From: Rhodococcus koreensis
GTDB taxonomy: Bacteria > Actinomycetota > Actinomycetes > Mycobacteriales > Mycobacteriaceae
Length of the DNA stretch: 64,000 nt
Assembly: GCF_900105905.1 (NCBI RefSeq)
Contig: NZ_FNSV01000005.1
Location: 558,001-622,000, forward strand
Direction: 5' to 3'
The notes under the pieces were generated by a model. That model was not told where the DNA came from. It searched no databases and saw only the letters and a list, made by a program, of their open reading frames with translations. The translations under genes were made by a program, and so were the position numbers. This document shows positions 8,688 to 17,757 of the stretch, piece by piece; positions within the stretch are counted from its first letter, which is position 1, and the number at the start of each line of letters is the position of its first letter.

Positions 8688-9962
8688 ATGACGTTAAATG
8701 GGGGTGGCGGATCGCCCCAGGATCTGCCGTCGACGCGCCGGGCACAACGCATCACCGGCAACGGCACACAACCTGTGAAACGGTCCGGTGGCCGAATGGC
8801 GAGGACCGGTGAGGTACTGAACCTGGTCCGACTCGGAAAGGTCGAGACCGTCACCGAATTGGCGAAGTCGATGGGGCTGGCCCGCTCGACCGTCAACGAA
8901 CGACTCGACATTCTCCAGCAGATCGGACTGCTGACGACCGGTGGAGAAACGTCACCGGGTCGAGGCCGGCCCGCGAGCCTGTTGGCGTTCAACGCGGCCG
9001 CCGGCGTCACCCTGGTAGCTCAAGTGGGCATGAGTGGGACGATGCTCGCCATCACCGACCTGGATGCGGAGATACTCTGGCGCACCCAGGTCCAATTCGA
9101 CGTGTCGCACGGACCGGACGCGTTGATCGAGCTCATTTGCACTGTTTTCGGGGACGCCTTGGCGGAACTCGAAATTTCCGCCGACCAGGTGTACGGCGTC
9201 GGACTGGGACTGCCCGGCGATGTCGAGATCTCCACGGCTCCGGCGTCGAACCGGGCGGGGGGCAGTCGCGCTTGGGTGAACTTCCCTTTCGCGGAGCGTC
9301 TTTCGCAGTCGTTCCATGCACCGTCCTTCGTAGACAGGGACGTCAACCTGATGGCGATCGGAGAACACCGAACGGGGTGGCGCGACGCCAACGTGCTGGT
9401 GTCGTTGAAGGTCGGAACTGTTGTCGCGTGCGGTCTGGTGATCAACCACAACGTGGTGCGCGGGGCCACCGGAATGGTAGGCGAGATCGGCCATACCAAG
9501 ATCGCGGGCGTGGACCTGCCCTGCCCGTGCGGGAGCCGGGGGTGCCTCAACACCATCGCCGGCGGACCAGCCCTGGCGGCGTCCCTCGTGGAGCAGGGTT
9601 TTCAGGCGCACACCGCCCGCGACGTGGCCGACCTGGCGAACTCCGGGATCGTTCCTGCGGGCCAGGCCGTGCGCGAGGCCGGCCGTCACGTCGGGGAGGT
9701 CATGGCGTCGGTCATCAATCTCCTCAACCCCGACGTCGTGACGGTATGGGGGTATCTGGTCGATGCCGGTGACCAGTTCCTCGTCGGGATGCAGGAGTCG
9801 ATCTACAAGTCGGCACTTCCCTCATCCGCTCGCGCCACGGTCATCACTCGTGCGCGCCTCGGCGACGACGCGGGGCTGCGAGGGGCCGCGTTGGCGGTCA
9901 TCGAGGACGCCTTGGCGCCCGAAGCGATCGACGAGTTGGTGGCGACAGCCGACGCCGGATGA
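8688..9962 (+). CDS. ROK-family transcriptional regulator
   Basis: This is a 424-aa protein. Residues about 37-82 form a winged helix-turn-helix (VTELAKSMGLARSTVNERLDIL). The rest is a ROK sugar-kinase-like fold with the zinc-site motif EIGHT (267-271) and CPCGSRGC (279-286). Such regulators bind sugars or phosphosugars and repress catabolic genes. A shorter start at Met37 is possible, but ATG 8688 keeps a typical N-terminal extension. It is transcribed divergently from the aldehyde dehydrogenase gene and stands in the centre of the locus, which makes it the prime candidate for the three TGTCGA operators. Confidence 0.9.
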   Translation: MTLNGGGGSPQDLPSTRRAQRITGNGTQPVKRSGGRMARTGEVLNLVRLGKVETVTELAKSMGLARSTVNERLDILQQIGLLTTGGETSPGRGRPASLLAFNAAAGVTLVAQVGMSGTMLAITDLDAEILWRTQVQFDVSHGPDALIELICTVFGDALAELEISADQVYGVGLGLPGDVEISTAPASNRAGGSRAWVNFPFAERLSQSFHAPSFVDRDVNLMAIGEHRTGWRDANVLVSLKVGTVVACGLVINHNVVRGATGMVGEIGHTKIAGVDLPCPCGSRGCLNTIAGGPALAASLVEQGFQAHTARDVADLANSGIVPAGQAVREAGRHVGEVMASVINLLNPDVVTVWGYLVDAGDQFLVGMQESIYKSALPSSARATVITRARLGDDAGLRGAALAVIEDALAPEAIDELVATADAG

Positions 9963-10200
9963 TGCGCCCGGCCGGTATACGCGCAACACCCCCGCCGATA
10001 AACTCCCTCCGGAAAGGCCGGCGATTGCCAACCGGCGCCCCCAATCGGTCCGCGGCGGACCATTCCCGTCGCGATCTGACCTCGACTGCGATGACAACGC
10101 AATGGTCGCGATGACCCTGCCCGGTCCGTTGACCCGCTCTGCGCTCACCGGTGGTGTCGGCATCGTCTGAGGCCGTGCACCCGTTCACCGGGTGCACTCC

Positions 10201-10475
10201 TCAACGAGATGGCGGCGGGTAGGCGGCCCAGAGCCGCTGGGCGACGCTTCGATCACATTTCCTCGAGGCGAGGATGTGCCAGAGTCGCTCGGAGAAAGTC
10301 GATTTCGTGATCCCATAGGTGACGAATAGCTCCGCCTCCGGCGGGCCACCGAAAGGCGCCCAGATGTCAGCGAACGACAGAAACGCTTCGGTTTCGTCGC
10401 GTACGACCCCGGGACGGTGGCGAGTTGTTCCGGATTGTGTTCGTTGCCGATGTCGTTGTCGATACTTACGCACAT
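10201..10475 (-). pseudogene. Frameshifted DUF3263-like small protein gene
   Basis: The N-terminus reads well from ATG 10475 (MCVSIDNDIGNEHNPEQLATVPG). From about 10405 the sensible reading moves to another frame (DETEAFLSFADIWAPFGGPP, then ELFVTYGITKSTFSERLWHIL), ending at 10201. That second part has the FADxWxPxGGPPxExxFVxxG pattern of the actinobacterial DUF3263 family, which is also seen at 48923. One single-base indel explains the break. It could be real decay or a sequence error. Confidence 0.6.
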
Positions 10476-10756
10476 CGGCTTCTATCGCAGAGTGCTCATG
10501 CTGGCGACGGACCTGACGGGTTCGCGGATCCGGTGTCCATCCGGACCTCGTCCACGTATGTTCACGCTGAGGGTGTTCGGGCATGACCGCATCTGTTCTC
10601 TCTGATCGACCGGGGTATGCGCCGCCAATCCGGTGCCCTCCGGTGAGGTGTTCTCGGTTTGGAGGGGCACCGGCGGGGTGGGGCTACGGGGACCGTTATT
10701 GTCGTTTCCTGCCCGCTCACGTGGCGGGAGAGGACCGGTAGCTACTCTTCCTCTTC

Positions 10757-10772
10757 CGCCGCGTAAGCGGCG
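10757..10772 (-). terminator. Small GC hairpin after the six-gene operon
   Basis: CGCCGC and GCGGCG arms are separated by GTAA, 38 bp past the stop of the last operon gene. A longer hairpin (CCGGTGCCCTCC with GGAGGGGCACCGG, 10630-10673) follows. Neither has a T-run, so the terminator call is weak. Confidence 0.35.
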
Positions 10773-10809
10773 CCCCCGGACCTGGGTGGCGCACTTGGCA
10801 CCACGGGTG

Positions 10810-11622
10810 TCAGCGACCGGCGAAACCGGCGTCGACCGGCAAGCTGACTCCGGTGACGTAGCGACCTTCCTCGGACGCCAGCCATACGATGGCATTGCTG
10901 ATGTCCTCGGGTTCGACCATGTCCACCGGAAGCGCGTTGGCCATGTTGGCGTCCCACTCGGGGTGCGTCTCGAGGAACCCGCGGACGTGATCGTTGTTGA
11001 TCAGTTTCGTGTTGACGCCAGTCGGATGGAGGGTGTTCACCCGAATCATGTGCGGAGCCAGCTCATTGGCGAGTGTCCGCATCAGGCCGACGACACCGTG
11101 TTTGGCGGAGACATAATGTGCGAGGTTGACCATACCCTTGGTACCTGCGGACGAACTGGTGATGGCGATGCACCCTCCATGACCCGCCTCGATCATTGCG
11201 GGGATGGCGGCCTTGACGGTCTTCCACACCCCGGTCAGGTTGACACCGATCATCTCGTCCCACTCTTGCTCGGTGATCGACCAGGTGTTGGGAACGAAGC
11301 AGGTGAAGGCGGCGTTGGCGCAGATGATGTCGAGCCGGCCGAACTCGGCCACCCCGGTGTCGACGAACTGCGCCATGGTGTCCGCGTCGCGTACATCGAT
11401 CTCGGCGGTCAGGATGCGCCGTCCGAGTGTTTCGACGAGTCGCTGTGTTTCCTTCAAATCCTCGGAGCTGGCCAGGGGGTATTGCACCGTGTCGAGTTGC
11501 CGGCATACGTCGAATGCGAGGATGTCCGCGCCTTCTTGTGCCATGCGGATCGCGTGGGACCTGCCTTGACCTCGTGCGGCACCCGAGATGAGTGCCACTT
11601 TTCCTGCGAGTCGTCCTGTCAT
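10810..11622 (-). CDS. Mycofactocin-type SDR family oxidoreductase
   Basis: This is a 270-aa short-chain dehydrogenase. The cofactor loop is GAARGQGRSHA (residues 14-24), and the catalytic residues are Ser157 region (ITSSSAG), Tyr170 and Lys174 (HYVSAK). The GAARGQGRSHA loop and the long insert after the second strand (about residues 40-68) are typical of the SDR subfamily that keeps its nicotinamide bound and passes electrons to the peptide cofactor mycofactocin. It probably oxidises an alcohol. It is the last gene of the operon, 152 bp after the MFS gene. No mycofactocin biosynthesis genes are in this window. Confidence 0.85.
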   Translation of the reverse strand: MTGRLAGKVALISGAARGQGRSHAIRMAQEGADILAFDVCRQLDTVQYPLASSEDLKETQRLVETLGRRILTAEIDVRDADTMAQFVDTGVAEFGRLDIICANAAFTCFVPNTWSITEQEWDEMIGVNLTGVWKTVKAAIPAMIEAGHGGCIAITSSSAGTKGMVNLAHYVSAKHGVVGLMRTLANELAPHMIRVNTLHPTGVNTKLINNDHVRGFLETHPEWDANMANALPVDMVEPEDISNAIVWLASEEGRYVTGVSLPVDAGFAGR

Positions 11623-11774
11623 GACGATTCCTCTCTGCTTGTGCGGTTGCCTCCGCAGGTGTTGCTGATTTCAGGCGGGGGTGGGCGACGACGCAGTTGT
11701 GATGTCGGCGCCGATGCGGATCCGTTCTCTGTTTGTCGCTCAGGGTGCGGGGGGTCCGTCGCCCCGCGCGGGGG

Positions 11775-13115
11775 TCAGCCCGCGGTGTCGTGCATCGTCG
11801 CGAGGTCCCTGCGGTGGGTTTCCTTCGCCAGTCCGACTCCGATGGTGGTGATCACTGCGACGGTGACCACGTAGATGGCCACGGGAATCGACGAGTCGAA
11901 GGCGCCGAGCAGGGCAATGGCAATCAACGGCGCTATGGCGCCACCGATCACGGTCGTGACCTGGGCACTGATCGACATGCCCGTGTATCGGACCCTGGTG
12001 GGGAACTGCTCGGCGAAGAACGCTGCCTGAGGCCCGTAGAGGGCCGAGTGGAAGATGAGCCCACCGACCATGGCCAGAAAAACCAGTGGCGAGCTCCCGG
12101 TGTCGAGGAGCCAGAAGAATATCCAGATCCAGACGGCGGTGCCGATCGCTCCGCCGAGCAGCACGGGGCGGCGACCGAGTTTGTCCGACAGCGCACCGAA
12201 AAAGGGTGTCGCGACAAGCTGGATGACGTTGGCGAGGACGAGTGCATTCAACACCACGCTCTTGTCGACGCCGCTCCGCTCGACGGCGTACACGAGGATG
12301 AACGCGGTCAGGACGTAGTACACGATGTTTTCGGTCAAGCGTGCACTCGCACACGCGGCGAGCTCGCGGCGGTGCTCGCGCAGAACGGTTCGGGCGGGGG
12401 CTTCCTCCGCCACCGCCTTCTCTGCCTGTTCGTGTGCCTCCACGAACAACGGTGCGTCCTCGACCTTGGACCGGATCCAGTAGCCCACGACCAGAAGCAC
12501 GGCGGACAGCAGGAAGGGGATACGCCATCCCCAGTCGAGGAAGGCGTCGTCATCGAGTGTGGCGGCGAGCACGGCGAGGACTCCGGTGGCGATGAGGTTG
12601 CCCAGTGGGATTCCGGCCTCGGGCAGGCTGGTCCACGCGCCGCGTCGTCGGGCCGGCACCCGCTCGGCGACCAGGAGCATCGCTCCGCCCCACTCGCCGC
12701 CCAGGGCAAAGCCCTGGATGAGGCGAAGTGCGCTCAGTGCGATGGCCGACCACACCCCGATGGCCGCGTAGGTCGGTAGCAGTCCGATCGCGAAGGTGGC
12801 GCCGCCCATCAGGACCAGGCTGATGATCAGCAGCGGCTTGCGGCCGATGCGGTCCCCGAAGTGGCCGAAGACGAGTCCGCCGATGGGGCGGGCGAAGAAC
12901 CCGAGGGCATAGCTGAGGAAGGCGAGCAACGTGCCCACGATCGGGTCCTCGGCGGGAAAGAACAGTTTGTTGAATACCAGGGCAGCCGCGGAGCCGTACA
13001 GCAGGAAGTCATAGGCCTCCAGCGCCATACCGGTGGTGCTGGAGGCGACGACGCGGGCGAGCCCTCGACGTGAGGTCGGCGGCGCCTGGTTCGCGGTCGT
13101 ACTGTTGCTGGACAT
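11775..13115 (-). CDS. MFS transporter, metabolite:H+ symporter (MHS) type
   Basis: This 446-aa protein has 12 predicted membrane segments. The sugar-transporter-like loop motifs GHFGDRIGRKPLL (between helices 2 and 3) and GALSDKLGRRPVLLGG (second half), and the helix pattern ALEAYDFLLYGSAAAL, match the shikimate/ketoglutarate (MHS) branch. It probably imports an organic acid or polyol-like compound by proton symport. It is the fifth gene of the minus-strand operon and starts 10 bp after the oxidoreductase gene. Its presence next to an ABC importer suggests two entry routes or two related substrates. Confidence 0.9.
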   Translation of the reverse strand: MSSNSTTANQAPPTSRRGLARVVASSTTGMALEAYDFLLYGSAAALVFNKLFFPAEDPIVGTLLAFLSYALGFFARPIGGLVFGHFGDRIGRKPLLIISLVLMGGATFAIGLLPTYAAIGVWSAIALSALRLIQGFALGGEWGGAMLLVAERVPARRRGAWTSLPEAGIPLGNLIATGVLAVLAATLDDDAFLDWGWRIPFLLSAVLLVVGYWIRSKVEDAPLFVEAHEQAEKAVAEEAPARTVLREHRRELAACASARLTENIVYYVLTAFILVYAVERSGVDKSVVLNALVLANVIQLVATPFFGALSDKLGRRPVLLGGAIGTAVWIWIFFWLLDTGSSPLVFLAMVGGLIFHSALYGPQAAFFAEQFPTRVRYTGMSISAQVTTVIGGAIAPLIAIALLGAFDSSIPVAIYVVTVAVITTIGVGLAKETHRRDLATMHDTAG

Positions 13116-13125
13116 GGGTTTTCCC

Positions 13126-14145
13126 TCAGATTCTGGTCGTCAGGTAGGCGTCGAGGTCGACGGGCTGCCCGGTCGCTTGGGATGTGTGGGCTGCCTCCAT
13201 GAGGGCGACCACTGTTCGTGCTTCCTCCGCGGAGGACTGCGGGGTTCTGCCCGTAGCAATCGCGTCGACGAACTCCCGGAATTGGTTGTCGAAGGAGGAG
13301 TCTCCGTTGATGTAGGGAACGACTTCTTCCTGCACCGCGGGAATGTTGTTCACCCAGAGGTTCCGGTCGTCGGTGAGCCGCATGCTGCCCTGCGGTCCGT
13401 TGATGAGTCTGTCGTTCACCGGGACTCGGGTGTTCAGGGAGATGTAGCCGGAGGCGAGGCTGCCGTCCTCGAATTCGACCATCAGCATGGCCTCGTCTTC
13501 GCCCTCCCACAGATCACGCAGGCGCCGCGTCTGGGCGTACACCCGAGTGGGACGGCTGCTGATGAGCCAGAGCATGGTGTCGAGGACGTGCGGACCGTTG
13601 AGCCCCAGAGCGAGCCCGCCGGTGTCGGAGGCGGACTTCCACCACTGCGTTGCCACGTGCTCCGCGAAGACGCCCAGGGTATGGGTCAGGGTCAGGGGAC
13701 GACCGAGGTCCGCTACCCGCTTCTTTGCGGTCTGGGCTCCCTCGAAGAAGCGTCGGCAGTGGGCGACCATGAGCACGCGGCCATTGGCTGCGGCGGCGTC
13801 GATCATGGTGTCGGCGTCCGCTAGCGAGGTGGCGAGCGGTTTCTCGATGAGCACGTGCTTGCCGTTTTCGACCAAGGCCTTGGTCAGCGGCGCGTGCACA
13901 TGGTTGGGGACGGTGAGGACGACCGCGTCTATGTCGTCGGCCAGGATGACCGCTTCGGCATCGTGGACCGCACGCTCGGCCGCGTATCGACCTGCCAGAT
14001 CCTCGGTGCGTTCTTTCTCGTGGGGCAGGCCTGCGACCGCGACAAGGGTGGCAACGTCGCTGGCGGAGACAATGGCGGGTAAGTGCGCGGCAGCGATCCG
14101 ACCGGGGCCGATCAGGGCAACGCGGAGTTTGTCGTTCTCAGGCAT
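13126..14145 (-). CDS. Gfo/Idh/MocA-family oxidoreductase
   Basis: This 339-aa protein has an N-terminal NAD(P)-binding Rossmann fold (ALIGPGRIAAAHLPAI) and the family-typical EKP motif in GKHVLIEKPLATSLADA, followed by the C-terminal alpha/beta domain (HVLDTMLWL, FEDGSLASGYISL). Such enzymes oxidise or epimerise sugars, inositols and related cyclic polyols. The gene overlaps the end of the Tm-1-like gene by 8 bp, so the two are likely translated together. Substrate not determinable. Confidence 0.9.
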   Translation of the reverse strand: MPENDKLRVALIGPGRIAAAHLPAIVSASDVATLVAVAGLPHEKERTEDLAGRYAAERAVHDAEAVILADDIDAVVLTVPNHVHAPLTKALVENGKHVLIEKPLATSLADADTMIDAAAANGRVLMVAHCRRFFEGAQTAKKRVADLGRPLTLTHTLGVFAEHVATQWWKSASDTGGLALGLNGPHVLDTMLWLISSRPTRVYAQTRRLRDLWEGEDEAMLMVEFEDGSLASGYISLNTRVPVNDRLINGPQGSMRLTDDRNLWVNNIPAVQEEVVPYINGDSSFDNQFREFVDAIATGRTPQSSAEEARTVVALMEAAHTSQATGQPVDLDAYLTTRI

Positions 14146-15397
14146 GGTTGCTCGCTTGGGCTGTGTAGGGGACGTGGCTGAGGTAGTCGAGCAGTAGACG
14201 GGCAGCAGAGGTCGCGAAGACCTCGTCGTTGATGTGCTGGTCGATGTCGATCACGGTCACCGCCGAGCCGTCCAGGGACGACTTGACGGCGTCGAACAGG
14301 TCGCGGCGGGCCTCGGGGCGGTCGAAGGGTTCTCCTTCGGCATCGAGTGCCGAGGTACCGCGCAGGGGAATCAGCAGGGTACACGGTCCGGTGGCGAGGC
14401 GGAGTTTTCTGCCGATCGCCTCGCCGATTTGTCGTGCCTCATCGCTGGTGACCCGCATCAGCGTGTTCTCGGCGTTGTGGTGGTAGAGCAGACGGTTCGC
14501 AAAGGTGCCAGGGATGGTGTCCGGTGCTCCGAAGTTCACCATGTCGGTGGCCCCGAGAGATACGACTTGGGGTACGCCGTGCCGGGCGGCGCTTTCGAGG
14601 CGTGTAGGTCCCGCAGACAGAATGCCGCCGACGACCTCGTCGGACCATTCGGTGGTGGTGAGGTCGAGAACTGCGTCGAAGTAGCCCTCCGAGATCAGGC
14701 GTTCCATCGTCCGTCCGCCAGTACCGGTGGCGTGGAAGACGACAACTTCGCATCCCGCGTTCTCGAGAATACTTTTGGCGCACATGACAGCCTGGGTGGT
14801 GACACCGAACATCGAGGCCGCGACAAGGGGCCGGTCCGCTGTCGGTGAGACGTCCGGTCTGGTGCTCAGGCCGTTCACCATCCCCGCGAACGCGTCAGCG
14901 GCTTGGGTGTAGGTCACGCTGCTGATCCGGTTGAGACCGGCGACGTCCACTATCGACGGGAACATCACGATGTCGGAGGTGCCGACGTAGTTCGCGGTGT
15001 TCCCCGAAGCCACAGTGGACAAGATCGCTTTCGGAAAACCGAGCGGCAGATCCCGCATGACGATCGATCCGATCGTGGTTCCTGCACCGCCACCGAGCGC
15101 GAAGACACCCTGAATGCTCTCGGTGGCGACCAGATCCTCGACTATGCGGCGGGCGCCGGCACCCATGACGTCGACCGCCGACGAGCGATCGTGCCGCCGC
15201 CGGAGAACACCCAGGTCCATTCCGGCGGAGTCCGCGACCTCCTCGCGGGTGCTGTCCGCGTGAAGTAGGGGCTCGTCGAGCACGCCGACGTCGATGAGGT
15301 GCACCCGCAATCCATGCTCGCGCAAACGCGCGCGGATGTAGCCGGCGTCGTCCGCCTTGGTGTCGAGCGCCGCTATCAGGGCGACTGTTGTGGTCAC
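14138..15397 (-). CDS. Tm-1-like ATP-binding domain protein (UPF0261 family)
   Basis: This 419-aa protein shows the two-lobed UPF0261 pattern: IAALDTKADDAGYIRARL at the N-terminus, FALGGGAGTTIGSIVMRDLPLGFPKAILSTVASG, and ASMFGVTTQAVMCA with VVFHATGTGGRTMERL. It corresponds to the N-terminal half of plant Tm-1, whose C-terminal half corresponds to the PEP-hydrolase-like protein encoded at 16276. Bacterial pairs of this kind are common in catabolic clusters, but their reaction is not known to me. It starts 12 bp after the SDR stop and overlaps the next gene by 8 bp. Confidence 0.88.
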   Translation of the reverse strand: MTTTVALIAALDTKADDAGYIRARLREHGLRVHLIDVGVLDEPLLHADSTREEVADSAGMDLGVLRRRHDRSSAVDVMGAGARRIVEDLVATESIQGVFALGGGAGTTIGSIVMRDLPLGFPKAILSTVASGNTANYVGTSDIVMFPSIVDVAGLNRISSVTYTQAADAFAGMVNGLSTRPDVSPTADRPLVAASMFGVTTQAVMCAKSILENAGCEVVVFHATGTGGRTMERLISEGYFDAVLDLTTTEWSDEVVGGILSAGPTRLESAARHGVPQVVSLGATDMVNFGAPDTIPGTFANRLLYHHNAENTLMRVTSDEARQIGEAIGRKLRLATGPCTLLIPLRGTSALDAEGEPFDRPEARRDLFDAVKSSLDGSAVTVIDIDQHINDEVFATSAARLLLDYLSHVPYTAQASNHA

Positions 15398-15409
15398 GGT
15401 GTTGTCCTG

Positions 15410-16219
15410 TCAGAGGGTGAGGATGCCGCCGTTGACGTCCAGGGTGGCGCCGGTGATGAAACGAGACAGATCCGACAGCAGAAACAGTGTGGCCCCGACG
15501 ACATCCTGCTCGTATACGTTGCGGCCCAACGGGGTCTGCTTGGCCAACTCCACGAGATCCGCTTCACGGTGCAGGTCGGTGAGCAGGTCATTCATGCGGA
15601 CCCCGATGATCCCTCCAGGACATATGGAGTTTGCGCGGATGTTCTGCGGGCCGAATTCTTTGGCGATGTGCCTGGTCAGCCCGAGAATTCCTGCTTTGGC
15701 GGCCGAGTAATGGCAGCCGAGGAACGGACTCGAGGTGCGCCCGGCCAGCGATGAGATACTCACCAGTGCGCCGCCGCCGGATTTAGCGATGTGCGGGATC
15801 GTCGCCTGGTAGCTGATGAAAGCGCCCTTGAGATTCGAATCGATGATGAGATCCCATTCCTCACTGGCGATCTCGAGTGTGGGACGTTGGGCGCGGTAGG
15901 CGCCGGCCGAGTACACGACATTGTGCAGCGCGCCGAATTTTTCGACGGTCTGGGCGGCCACGCGCTCTGCGTCGTCGGGCCGGGTGGCATCTCCGGCGAC
16001 GCCGAGGAATCGGTCGCCGTAGTGCTTGAATTCCTCGGCGACGGCATCGACTCGTTCTTTGTTCAGGTCAGAGATGGCGACTCGGGCACCGAGCTGCAGA
16101 AGGTTGTCGGCGGTCGTCTTGCCCGTTCCGCGGGCTCCACCGACGACCAGCGTGACGGTGTTGGTGAGTTTGTCGCCGACGGCGTTCCAGTCGAAGTTGT
16201 CGTGCAGGTGGGCGGTCAT
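15410..16219 (-). CDS. SDR family NAD(P)-dependent oxidoreductase
   Basis: This is a 269-aa classical short-chain dehydrogenase. The cofactor motif is GGARGTGK (residues 27-34), and the active site region SSLAGRTSS followed by YSAAK carries Ser, Tyr and Lys. The C-terminus FITGATLDVNGGIL is typical. ATG 16219 is chosen for its AAGGACC ribosome site; the longer frame to 16435 would overlap the upstream gene deeply. It is the second gene of the operon. It probably oxidises or reduces a hydroxyl/keto group of the pathway compound. Confidence 0.9.
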   Translation of the reverse strand: MTAHLHDNFDWNAVGDKLTNTVTLVVGGARGTGKTTADNLLQLGARVAISDLNKERVDAVAEEFKHYGDRFLGVAGDATRPDDAERVAAQTVEKFGALHNVVYSAGAYRAQRPTLEIASEEWDLIIDSNLKGAFISYQATIPHIAKSGGGALVSISSLAGRTSSPFLGCHYSAAKAGILGLTRHIAKEFGPQNIRANSICPGGIIGVRMNDLLTDLHREADLVELAKQTPLGRNVYEQDVVGATLFLLSDLSRFITGATLDVNGGILTL

Positions 16220-16275
16220 GGTGGTCCTTCTTGATCTGGCGATGTAGTGGGGGTAGACAGGGATCAGTTCCTGGC

Positions 16276-17112
16276 TCAGGCGGTCGTTGTTGCCTTGAAC
16301 GCCGCGGTTGTCTGTGTCAGAGCTTCTTCGACCGGAAGCCGTTCCATGCTGGAGGCTCCGACGAAGCCCACGGCGTTCGATCGCTTCATGACGTACTCGG
16401 CGTCCGATGGTGTCGCTATGGGCCCACCGTGGCACAGAACAATGACGTCGGCCTTCGCCGCCAGTGCCGCCTCCCCGATCGCCTGAACCCGATCGCAGGC
16501 GTCTTCGAGGGAGAATGCGCCGTCGGTCGACATCCCGATGCTGCCGCCCACCGTCAGCCCCATGTGGGCGATCACCGCGTCGGCCCCGACCGCTGCCATG
16601 GCCGCGGCTTCCTGTGGGGTGAAGACGTAGACGATGGTGAACAGACCTAGCTGGTGGGCGATCTCGATCATCTCGACCTCACGCTGGAAGCCCAGACCCG
16701 ATGCCTCGAGTTCCTCCCGGATGCGACCGTCGAACAGGCCCACTGTCGGAAAATTGTTCACGCCGGAGAAGCCTGCGGCCGCAACCTGTTCGAGCAGGCG
16801 GCGCATGTCCCGAGTCGGATCCGTCCCATTCACGCCCGCAATGACCGGTGTGTTGTGAACAACCGGCAGAACTTCACGCTCGCCCATCTCCAGAACGATC
16901 GCATTGGCGTCGCCGAGCGGAAGGAGCCCGCACATCGAGCTGTGTCCCGCCATCCGGAACCGGCCGGAGTTGTACACGATGATGACATCGGCCCCGCCGC
17001 GCTCGATGAACTTCGCCGAGATCCCAGTGCCCGCCCCGGCGCCAACAATCGGACGCTGATCACTGACTTGCGTATTTAGTCGGTCGACAACCTGCTCTCG
17101 GGTGAACGACAT
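16276..17112 (-). CDS. PEP-hydrolase-like TIM-barrel protein (Tm-1 C-terminal half homologue)
   Basis: This 278-aa protein matches the TIM-barrel signal-transduction / phosphoenolpyruvate-hydrolase-like family: IVGAGAGTGISAKFIERGGADVIIVYNSGRFRMAGHSS, LPVVHNTPVIAGVNGTDP, GVNNFPTVGLFDG and VIVLCHGGPI. It pairs with the UPF0261 protein encoded two genes downstream; the two together equal plant Tm-1. It is the first gene of the six-gene operon, with the tandem TGTCGA boxes 52-87 bp upstream. The real reaction is unknown. Confidence 0.88.
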   Translation of the reverse strand: MSFTREQVVDRLNTQVSDQRPIVGAGAGTGISAKFIERGGADVIIVYNSGRFRMAGHSSMCGLLPLGDANAIVLEMGEREVLPVVHNTPVIAGVNGTDPTRDMRRLLEQVAAAGFSGVNNFPTVGLFDGRIREELEASGLGFQREVEMIEIAHQLGLFTIVYVFTPQEAAAMAAVGADAVIAHMGLTVGGSIGMSTDGAFSLEDACDRVQAIGEAALAAKADVIVLCHGGPIATPSDAEYVMKRSNAVGFVGASSMERLPVEEALTQTTAAFKATTTA

Positions 17113-17163
17113 CGGACCGCCCTTTCCAAAACCGTCGATAGCGTGACCGCCATCACTTATTTA

Positions 17164-17199
17164 TGTCGAATATCAACATAACTCTGTCGACATTCGAAG
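17164..17199. promoter_or_regulatory. Tandem operator boxes upstream of the six-gene operon
   Basis: Boxes start at 17164 (TGTCGAATATCAACA, an almost perfect palindrome that extends to TTATGT and ACATAA on its flanks) and at 17185 (TGTCGACATTCGAAG), 21 bp apart. This is the best match to the pattern TGTCGA-NNN-TCRACA shared with the sites at 6868 and 8607. Confidence 0.65.
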
Positions 17200-17368
17200 T
17201 CAACCTTCGGGCAGGGGCACAGACACCGTCCGCGCGGACGGGACGAGACCACCCCGAACGAGGGCGCGACAGCACCGGTGAGTCCCCTCGTATCCACCCA
17301 CACGTCATCAGTACCCACACGTCATCAGCGACGCCCCGGTCCAGCACCAAACAGTTCCCAGAACACGA

Positions 17369-17757
17369 ATGGCTCTTCGACCAGTGACATTTCGGACACA
17401 ATCGTCATCGGACCGGCGCACCCTCGCCTTCTCGCGATGATGCGTCCACCAGCTCGGGGGCGACAAATACCTCCGCCAAAAGCAGGAAGCCAACACCTTC
17501 GAATGCGACGGTGCGATTGGCCGCAACCCCTACACCAACGGCACCTACCCCGATGCCGTCACATGAACACCCGTCGGCACCACCTCCGATCGCGGATACT
17601 CCTGCTACAACAGCGGCTGCTACTGACCCGACGGAACCCCCGTCATCGGCGCCGACCGATGCGGCAACAAACCCACCTCAGGTGAGATACAACAGCCAAC
17701 GGCCGCGAAGCCGGCTGCATCACCGATCCGAAACTCTTTGCCGGCGTGAGCTACTGA
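17369..17757 (+). pseudogene. Decayed gene with three in-frame TGA codons and one frameshift
   Basis: Reading from ATG 17369 gives a sensible protein (DKYLRQKQEANTFECDG, then AIGRNPYTNGTYPDAVT, CGNKPTSGEIQ) interrupted by TGA after residue 23 and twice more, between DAVT and TPVG, and between GCY and PDGTP. Near 17697 the natural reading shifts frame to NGREAGCITDPKLFAGVSY and stops at 17757. The stops sit where Trp (TGG) would fit, consistent with G-to-A changes. Its Cys-rich secreted-type look suggests an exported protein, but I do not recognise the family. Confidence 0.55.

Noticed and set aside
17369..17757. In-frame TGA codons read as selenocysteine
   Set aside because: Three TGAs plus a frameshift, no SECIS-like hairpin after the codons, and the positions fit Trp; decay is simpler.
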